Assembly: GCA_023052935.1 (NCBI GenBank)
Contig: CM041297.1
Coordinates: 52,991,917 to 53,055,916, forward strand
Origin: Piezodorus guildinii
Taxonomy: Eukaryota > Arthropoda > Insecta > Hemiptera > Pentatomidae
DNA length: 64,000 nucleotides
Direction of reading: 5' to 3'
Position 1 is the stretch's first letter; each line of letters opens with the position of its first letter. Below the pieces are notes generated by a model that was not told the origin of the DNA, did no database searches, and worked only from the letters and a program-made list of their open reading frames with translations. The position numbers were made by a program, and so were the translations under genes. Of this stretch, positions 56,650 to 64,000 are shown piece after piece.

Positions 56650-57830
56650 TTTCATTTCATTTTAATGATTTTAAAACTTACGTTCTATATATAAATTTTA
56701 ACGCACTTAAAAGTATTATTTTAAAACAAATTATACGAGTCATTGAAAAACTAAGATTAGTAGATCACACAGTTAATTAAATTACCGAGTTAGGCTCTTA
56801 CATCCAGATATGTGTATGGTAAATAGAAATCACCTGCTGCTAGTTACACTTCATACCCTCAAGTCAAGTCTTCCAAGCATATTAACCACAGTACCAAATA
56901 CCTTCTTGTACAAATATTCTAGATCTACTGTTATAAATTGTAATCTTATAGCAATATTATTATTGTTCATTGTGACAGATTGTAATGTATCCGAATAAAT
57001 ATTTTCACTGTTATAAATTGTCGTCTAACAAACGTTACATTAACAGTGTCAAACAGTGCCAGTCCGAATAAATTCTTCCTATTGCAGGTAGAATAGATTG
57101 ACAACCTATAGAATAAACCATATGTTTTAGTTGGAGTTGGAAAGGAAGTAAAAACATCTAAACTTGCCTCAGTTCTAAAACAAACTTTTCCATCTTTCCA
57201 ATCTTCAACCTCTGGGTATTTAGCATAGTCATTTTTAACTAAATTTTAAACTACAGTTTTATTCAAACATGGTATGGTTCAGCGGAAGTAATGTTGGACT
57301 AAAATATCAGAAAATCTATACCTTTGTTGAGATTTTGTAAACTTTTTGGACACCGAATTGAAGGTCTTACTACGGGCCTAAAACACCTCTGGAGAGAACA
57401 CCACACTTCTTGACCATTAGTCAAGAATGCGAGAAGAGGTATTTAATGACTGCGACCTCGGCGGAGGACAGTGATAAAGGACGATCCTTTGGCAAAATAC
57501 TTGGTCAGCATCTGTTTACAAACGAAAATACCGCCTCAGTCCCGGATACACCCGTTTTCCGTTTATTTCTTATGAGTATGGGACATTTTTTTTCGTGTCT
57601 GCCCAACACTAAGGGCTATTCCTGAGAATGCAAATTATAATATGTGTATAATACAAACTGCAAATTATAATAATATGTGTGTGTGTGTAATTAAAACAAT
57701 GTAATCTACAGTCCAAACTTGGTATTTGTTTCACTTATTCTCTACTTAATAAACATTTAAAAAATTGGACGCAGGGTAGCAAAAAAAATGTTGCTTTGGT
57801 AAATCTCATTGACTAAAAAAAACAATTGAA
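56650..57830. other. Unassigned region
   Basis: A 71-codon frame at 57410-57625 (MTISQECEKRYLMTATSAED) is less AT-rich but of unknown origin; the rest is AT-rich. Confidence 0.25.
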
Positions 57831-57837
57831 TTTAGGA

Positions 57838-57955
57838 TTACCTGTGGCATGGTGGTTAGTATATCAGCCTCCTATGCCCAAGTTCTTGGGTTCAAACCCG
57901 CAGGTGGCCCTAGGTTATGGCGTCCTTCGGAGGGGACGTTAAAAGGATTATGGAT
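57838..57955 (+). mobile_element. SINE-1, 3'-truncated, best-preserved head
   Basis: A box TGGCATGGTGG and B box GGGTTCAAACCCG are both present at tRNA spacing. The body stops after CGTCCTTCGGAGGGGACGTT. Confidence 0.88.
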
Positions 57956-57959
57956 GTGT

Positions 57960-58500
57960 CTATCATAGGAATTGCAATCCGAAAAAACGGGTCCGGTAAT
58001 CCGGCATCATCACACTTTACCGGATCCGGTACAAATATTCCGAATCCGGTAACCGGATCCGATGATGATAATTTTTGGCAAAATAATAGCGTAATTTAAA
58101 GAGTAGGTACTTTAAATCAGTTATATTTGGCATACATGTGTGTTGTGGCGTTCGACACCAAGTTGTATCACGCCTCGGTTCAGTTCAGTATCATTTGTTC
58201 GCCTCAATACATGTGTTTTTGTTTTGTCGGTGCTTCACCTAAATGTAAGTAAAGATATATTATTTTCTTGGATGTACGGGAGCTATAACATCCTATAAGT
58301 TGCTGTAGAGGCCGTATGTAGAAGATCGATTCTGTTCTGCAACAACCATAAAAATTGTTTTAGAGAAATTGCACACTCATGACACGTTGTTAAGAACTAA
58401 ATTATTTGAAACATTGCGCACAAATCTATTAAAAACTAAGAAGAGAGAGCTACGCTAGTGCTCTTGCCTTTCTATATTTCACTTCATCAGATAGTTCAAT
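57960..58500. repeat. Family-B repeat, uninterrupted copy
   Basis: Aligns with the two halves around the RTE at 23.4-24.4 kb. Rich in CCGGATCCGG-type palindromes at 58.0-58.07 kb. Confidence 0.6.
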
Positions 58501-58615
58501 TAATTCATTAAATAACTTTATAAAATATAATGAAAAATGTACCAAGATCTCTTGGTACATTTTTATTATTACATTACATTTTTTATTTTTATCTATTGCC
58601 ACTGTAAAATCTGTA

Positions 58616-59560
58616 TACACTTACTCTAAAGGAGTATAGCAGGGAGACAGTCTGGGCCTGTTTCTGTTTACGGTGTTTATGGATGAAATCCAAAAAAATT
58701 ATAAATGGCGAACTGCCCGAACAGTGCTTGGTAAGTAGAACATGAGGACGATACGTAGCCAGTCACTGTTATACGCTGATGACGTCTTCCTTATTTGTGA
58801 TACGAAAGACAAACTACAGCAAGCTCTAATAGAATGGCAGGAAGAACCTTAGCGAAAGGGAATGACGATAAATGTCTCCAAGAGCAAGAGACTGGTCCTG
58901 TTCTGAGATGAGGAGGAGACTGTGGAGGAGATTTGTAACGGCGAAGTTCTCCAAGTAGTTGAAAACTTTCTCTACTTAGGCTGCAATATAATAGACAAGA
59001 AAATAGATTACGAAATTTCAAACGGAATTGCTAAGGTAAACCAAATTTACTACAGTATATGAAATAGTATTGTTGGCCATCGAGATGTGGGGCTAGAGAC
59101 GAAGCTCCACATTTACAAATCTGTATACCTCCCTACTCTTACCTACGGGAGCGAGAACTGAGTAAAGCTGGACAAGCGAATAAGCCGAATTACTGAAGCT
59201 GAAATGAGGTATTTACGTAGGGTCGCAGGAAAAACGAGAAGAGACCGCGTAAGAAATGAAGGAATTAGAGTGGAACTGAAAATCCCTGCGCTGAAAACCA
59301 CCCTCGAGAAGCGACAGCTAAAATGGTTCGGCCATGTTTGTCGAATGAATGAGGACCGCGAACCCAGAAAGGTGTTGGAAGCTGGACCCACTGGAAAGAG
59401 GCCGCGCGGAAGGCCTAGGATTTTGTACGACGGATGTATCCAGAGGATCGGAGGGAAAATATTGTAGGAACTAAAACAGCTCTGCAGAAATCGTGAAGCT
59501 TGGCAACGTTGGATCGAGGCCCCTCCACGCTAGTAAAGGCACATAGGAGGAAGATGAAGA
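58616..59560 (+). pseudogene. LINE-X RT/C-terminal region: one frame, seven stops, no frameshift
   Basis: A single frame runs from YTYSKGV, stop, QGDSL through LLYADDVFLICDTKDKLQQA, LYLGCNIIDKKIDYEIS, LHIYKSVYLPTLTYGSEN, stop, EAEMRYLRRVAGKTRRDRVR, QLKWFGHVCRMNEDREPRKV, KRPRGRPRILYDGC to NREAWQRWIEAPPR. Stops are TAG (4) and TGA (3). The tail is GAAGATGAAGAAGAAGG. The YADD box is intact. Closest relatives here are 47.6 and 15.3 kb. Confidence 0.9.
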
Positions 59561-60504
59561 AGAAGGGGAAGATAAAATATAATATAAATAACCTTTCGTT
59601 ATTAGGTTACTAAGCAACAAGCGTTCGACCAATTTATGATCCAAGCAACACATCTTTTTGGGGCCCAAACACTTAGTAAATGTAACAAACCGTGATTTTT
59701 GTTTTCATTCTAACCAATATAGCCCCTAAGCTGTTGGTCCTAGCGATGAATGTTGTATAACAAAAAATATTCTCCACTGAATTTCTGACTTGTGAGTTAC
59801 CGCCATCTTTTCAAACCTAGAAGCACCAACGTAGACAAGTCTACAAAGAGCTAAGTGTGTCAAACTGATAGTAAAAAAACCGTTATGAAATTTACCGACC
59901 CCATCTCATGAAGAATCCATGTCAAAATGAATTTCTTACAACTGTTGTTAAATATACAAATAAATTAGCACACCTTTATTTGTAGCACTATATTTATTTT
60001 ATTTACACCACTGTATCCTTCCCTACTCAGAATATTTCTGAATGTTTCTGGGTGGAGTTTCAACTTATTCAGAGATTCATTCCTTAGTGCCTATTTATTG
60101 TGAAGGCCATTGATGTTGCGGGGTAGTGTGAGGATTCGAATGGACTTCAGCAATGATAGCTCGTCTGTGGTGATTTTCCAGTTTCCTAGATCTTTCAGCA
60201 CGTGGTCTATCCTTCAACGATTTTAACCCTATGTACATTCTGTTCAGTAGCATTTTACATATTAAATAGATGTGTAATTATTCTTAGAGGTAATCTCTGC
60301 ATTCAGCAACGAACCATAAGCTCTCTCAAATCACTATATATACGAATATTGAAAATATATCAGTTTCCCAAGGACAAGTAAAGCTAATAGTGAACTAAGA
60401 GTAGAATATAGAGATAATATTTATACAGATAACACCGGATAGACGGTCATAGTACATAGTATTAATATTGAAAGTGTATGGAAACTTTTTTGACCTGTCA
60501 ATAA
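59561..60504. other. Unassigned DNA
   Basis: No ORF or repeat recognised. 60.0-60.25 kb is somewhat GC-richer. Confidence 0.3.
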
Positions 60505-60825
60505 CAAAACACTAGAGGTGGGCATAATCGAATGATCGTCATAATCGTATGATTGGACTTAGATGATTCAAATAATCGAATGATCGAATGATTAGTATGC
60601 ATTGCGAGAGACGATTTATGAGATGAGCAAAAAAAAAAAAAAAGAAAAAAAAATCGTTCGATTATCCGAGCTCCTTATAATCCCTCGATTATCGTTAAAC
60701 AGTTCAGTTCGAATGATCATTCGCTTATCCGAACCGATTAATCCGATAATCGATTTATCCGAATGATTGTAATAATCGAATGATCCGATAATCGTCATTC
60801 GATTATGCCCACCCCTACAAAAGAC
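60505..60825. mobile_element. hAT-type MITE, 305 bp, 8-bp TSD
   Basis: The element 60513-60817 begins TAGAGGTGGGCATAATCGAA and ends with the complement (GATTATGCCCACCCCTA). Flanks are CAAAACAC and CAAAAGAC (7 of 8). The interior is dense with TCGAATGATC/GATAATCG variants on both strands. Confidence 0.9.
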
Positions 60826-60839
60826 ATTCTGCCTCGTTT

Positions 60840-61320
60840 GATATTAATGTTAAAATGAAAATAATTTTTATTTTTTTTTTATTTGCTATTAGTAACAATA
60901 ATTTGTACATTTGAAAATTGTTACGTTAAAAATAAATAGCCCTGCAAATAATAGCATGCTATACGGAGTAACAATTTTTTTTTTGAGAATTTGGACCTCC
61001 TTGAGACAAATTCTTTTATTCCTGGAATGTTTAAAATTCTTTACTATAACAGAATAGCTTAAAAAAAAAAATCGTAAATATTTCTTATTGTTGGAAGAAT
61101 AGTTGATAATATAATGAATCATACAAGAAGTTAGTTACGTGGGCGATCATTAAAGAAACCTTATGAGAAATCTTATTTAAAATGGTCTTAAATGGCCTTA
61201 TCCTCAACAAACCTCTGCTATAACAAAATATTTCTTGGTAAAATAAACATGCTGTCTTACTACCCCGCCAGTTTATTTAAAATCGCACTAGCTTTAGTGT
61301 GTGTGTAATACCTTTATGGT
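60840..61320. other. AT-rich DNA, no features recognised
   Basis: Nothing coding or repetitive recognised. Confidence 0.35.
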
Positions 61321-61347
61321 GTTTTGATCAATCAAAAATGAAACCAT

Positions 61348-61457
61348 ATTGTTTGCCAACGTTTCGCCCCCCTATTGTGGGTCATCATCAGGGCGCATGG
61401 TGTGAGAATGGAAACTAGGTACCTAGGAACGTTGGGATCGAAACGTTGGCAAACAAT
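61348..61457. repeat. Inverted repeat with hammerhead-like motif, copy 4
   Basis: Perfect 19-bp arms ATTGTTTGCCAACGTTTCG (61348-61366) and its complement (61439-61457). Between them the minus strand has CTGATGATGACCC, loop, then a G run and GCGAAACGTTGG. A short CTAGGTACCTAG palindrome lies within. Confidence 0.6.
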
Positions 61458-61459
61458 AA

Positions 61460-62100
61460 ATAGTTGAAACTATTTAGTTGTTTCATTTAATGACCGCCAC
61501 CCGAACTAATTCCTTCCGGAAATTATTATGGTGTTGACATTATTAAATTATATTGAAAGAAAATGCATACGGGTCTGTCCATTAGAAATCGTCCAGACCT
61601 TGCCGCACGTTATTTTTGATTTTCGATCATTTTTTATCCGCGAAGATCATTTTTTATAATGATTAGGAATATAAGGGAAAAAAATTATGCGTGAGAATAA
61701 TTTCTAACCTCTCTTATTACAGAGTTAAATCAACTAAAGGTTTCAGTTGATGTAATTTTTCGTGAATTTGTTTTTACGATTATCTTGGCTACTTAGGTAA
61801 AGTGTCATCATTATTCTATTTATTGTTTTTGTTCTTAAATATGCAAATTACCGGAGTTAATCTTTTTTTAAAGAAAACGTTATTTTAACGGTGAAGAGAA
61901 TAATTCCAGAACCAGCTTAGTCTTAATTATCAAATTTATATCACTCAAACTCGACGGATAATCTTTATTAATTTCATAATTTTTCACTAAGTCACTTCTG
62001 AAATATTCTCCTGTGATCATCGCGATAAACGAATTTTTGCCAATTTTGAAAATTCATATACAAAAAGAGACTATGTTCTCAAGATCGAAATTTTTACATC
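61460..62100. other. AT-rich DNA, no features recognised
   Basis: Nothing coding or repetitive recognised. Confidence 0.35.
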
Positions 62101-62300
62101 AAGTACTATGACTTCCTCCGAGGCGTCTGAAAAGAGGATGGCCTCGAGACCTTCTAGTGTAGATCACCTAGTGGAGTGTTGCCAATGGGCATATTCGTGT
62201 ATATTATCTATATTATGAGCCAATTTACTTGATGTATTTACTAATACAGTTGTAAATTTCAATAAATTAATAAATAATAAAAAAAAAAAGTACTATGACT
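62101..62300 (+). mobile_element. Jockey LINE 3' end, 174 bp, 13-bp TSD
   Basis: 62114-62287 lies between AAGTACTATGACT copies (62101-62113 and 62288-62300). It starts TCCTCCGAGGCGTCTGAAAA, keeps TGGCCTCGAGACCTTCTAG, and ends with a short poly-A. Confidence 0.92.
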
Positions 62301-62730
62301 AAACTACATATAAAAAAATAATTAAAAGTGAGCCTCTTTTCCTTTATATATTTTTATCTCGTTAAAAGTCTCAGTTTTTTTAAAAAACTTTCTTCACTAT
62401 TTAGGTAATGAGTTGTGGTGACAAAAAATACACCCCATGTCCTTATCTTACTGTTAGTTTTTGTTTTGATTTGATATCTACAAAATTACAAGAATTAAGA
62501 AGATTCTTCCAACACTTTTCTGCCCGCGAAGCTGACTTAAAACGGCTACAACACTGAAAGCATTGGCCAGATTTTTTTTTTATTTATGAAATTGTATTCA
62601 CGAAAGAATATTGAATAACTGGTAAAAAAAAAAAAAAATGTCGAGCGTCAAAATGAATGAAAATTAGACGATTTCAAATGGATTAACCCATACTTAAAAC
62701 GGTATTCTATTAAGCATGTATTTCTCTATT

Positions 62731-63862
62731 TAGAAATAGAAATAGAAATAGAAAATAATCTTCATTCTGGGACATAGTCCCTTAAGAACAACAAATATGT
62801 ACAATTAAAGTACACAGTGTATCTGGCCAAAAGACCAAATGATCATGATTAATTCTTATTTACAATGGTGTAAGAAGTAATAAAATAAAATAAAAAGGAA
62901 TATATCTATACAATAAAACAAAAGAGTAAAATAAATAAACTTCTTCAGATGCATACTTTTGCTGAACAAAACTATTTTTTTTTTTTTTTTATAACATAAT
63001 TTATTGAAATTTACAACTGTACTTCAAAATACAACAAGTAAAATGTAATGTAAATGTTTACATGACAAAAGATAAATAGCGTGATACAGACTTGAAGAAG
63101 AACTACCCAATGGCAGCACTCCTGTAACTTTTCTAAACTAGAAGGTCTCGGGGCCATCTTCTTTTCAGACGCCTCGGAGGATTGTCAGGAATGGAAGAGG
63201 AAGCAAGGATTGAAACTAGTGGGTTAGAGTGGGAGAAGAGTTTGTTATGGAAGGAGTGATATCTGGTTCGAGCTAGATCAGCAACAAATGGAATATTTAG
63301 GTCTTTATGGATGAGCTTATTTGTGACAAAGTAAGGAGCATTGAGGATTTTACGAAGGATTTTGGATTGTAAGGATTGGATCCGGGAAGAATTTGAAGGT
63401 TTAGAAACTAAATTTAAAAAGATTAATAAATTAAGTAAGGTATGATCAATAAATAATATTTCCTTTTTACATTCAAAATCTGATGTTTGATATAAAACGT
63501 CATTGCTGTTGAGCGTCTGTTTGGGAATACAGGAGGTATTGGAACAGTTGCGAGTTGAATGATGAGAGAGATGAAGCATGGCGGATATGAGTAGGTAGGG
63601 AATTCCAGAGATTTGCAGAGTGGACAAGAAAGGAATGATCAAAAGTTGTTGTTCTATGGGTAGGAATGTAAAGGTCAGAATGGCGAGACCTTGTTTCGAG
63701 GGAGTGGATTGACGATTTAAATTGTAGAAGACTGTGGATATAAGGAGGGAGCTTGGTGTTAATGGTTTGGTAAAGGAATGATCCTAGGAAATATTGTCTA
63801 CGAATCGGAGAGAGGAGCCACTTCCACTCGCCGTATAAATGGGTCCCATGAGACCGCTTCAT
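62731..63862 (-). mobile_element. CR1-like LINE C-terminal copy f, interrupted by Jockey
   Basis: 5' part 63500-63862: HLYGEWKWLLSPIRRQYFLG, YQTINTKLPPYIHSLLQFKS, RSRHSDLYIPTHRTTTFDHS, LWNSLPTHIRHASSLSSFNS. The 3' UTR resumes left of 62972 with hairpin GGGAC-TAT-GTCCC on minus (62769-62781) and an (AAATAG)n tail on plus (62731-62751). The Jockey element at 62973-63495 separates them. Confidence 0.85.
62973..63495 (-). mobile_element. Jockey LINE C-terminus and 3' UTR, nested in CR1-like copy f
   Basis: Minus frame: SRIQSLQSKILRKILNAPYF, VTNKLIHKDLNIPFVADLAR, NPLVSILASSSIPDN, PPRRLKRRWPRDLLV and stop. The 3' UTR has GACCTTCTAGTTTAG and ends in poly-A (poly-T at 62973-62990). A clean target duplication was not found. 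Confidence 0.88.
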
Positions 63863-64000
63863 TGATTCATTTACATTAAATTCATTTATATTGTATATGT
63901 TAGATGTTGATTTGTGAAATGATATTTGAATAACTATTGCCTTATGTGGGGGGAACTTGATGGAAGATACAAACCTGTTAATTATTTGGTAATATATACT
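63863..64000. other. AT-rich DNA to the window end
   Basis: LINE homology stops near 63860; nothing recognised beyond. Confidence 0.4.

Noticed and set aside
57843..57905. Possible tRNA gene
   Set aside because: It is the head of SINE-1, with the same body as several other copies.

Overview
This is an AT-rich eukaryotic window, almost certainly from an insect or other arthropod. It has spliced exons with long introns, a MADF-domain gene, tRNA-derived SINEs and at least four non-LTR retrotransposon lineages. It also has piggyBac, hAT, PIF/Harbinger, Tc1/mariner and Helitron remnants. I see no operons, ribosome binding sites or CRISPR. Host coding sequence is about 1 kb of 64 kb; most of the rest that can be recognised is transposable-element (TE) derived.

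Host genes. (1) The 5' part of Ube4b (ubiquitin chain-elongation factor E4 B) lies on the minus strand at 637-4551 in four coding exons and runs off the left edge. (2) A MADF-type gene lies on the minus strand: the N-terminal MADF exon is at 34686-35033 behind a GC-rich 5' region, and a phase-compatible C-terminal exon is at 13272-13664. If they belong together, the intron is about 21 kb and filled with mobile elements.

Layout. 0.6-4.6 kb: Ube4b, with a Harbinger-type MITE and a LINE tail in intron 3. 5-7.9 kb: a family-A element split by a SINE, plus another SINE. 8.0-9.5 kb: a same-orientation duplicate of Ube4b intron 3 and the end of exon 3, broken by a LINE tail and a TA-flanked MITE. 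9.8-12 kb: mosaic SINEs and a 1-kb Harbinger-type element. 14.4-16.3 kb: LINE debris and a Helitron 3' end. 17.2-18.3 kb: a truncated Jockey LINE with 15-bp target site duplications (TSDs). 18.6-21.2 kb: a piggyBac element inserted at TTAA inside a SINE and itself hit by a family-A element. 21.6-23 kb: a 185-bp satellite. 23.4-24.4 kb: an RTE-like LINE inside another repeat. 25.6-30.4 kb: a roughly 260-bp satellite array with higher-order structure, grown inside a family-A element. 32-35 kb: inverted repeats with hammerhead-like motifs, a LINE endonuclease fragment, a second SINE family and the MADF exon. 36-50 kb: mostly degenerate repeats, a full-length SINE, and LINE fragments at 47.6 and 49.8 kb. 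50.5-56.6 kb: Jockey pieces, then a head-to-tail cluster of CR1-like LINEs including an uninterrupted reverse transcriptase (RT) ORF. 57.8-63.9 kb: a SINE, a LINE with seven stops but no frameshift, a hAT MITE, a palindromic hammerhead-like repeat, and a CR1-like LINE carrying a Jockey insertion.

The most interesting signals are five. First, a high-copy family with asymmetric ends and subterminal inverted repeats whose interior has become a satellite. Second, a covarying hairpin at the 3' end of the CR1-like LINEs. Third, repeated hammerhead-like inverted repeats. Fourth, the four-layer piggyBac/SINE nest. Fifth, the filled/empty site pairs that let the Ube4b duplication be ordered relative to insertions. 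All calls come from reading the sequence; no database search was possible.
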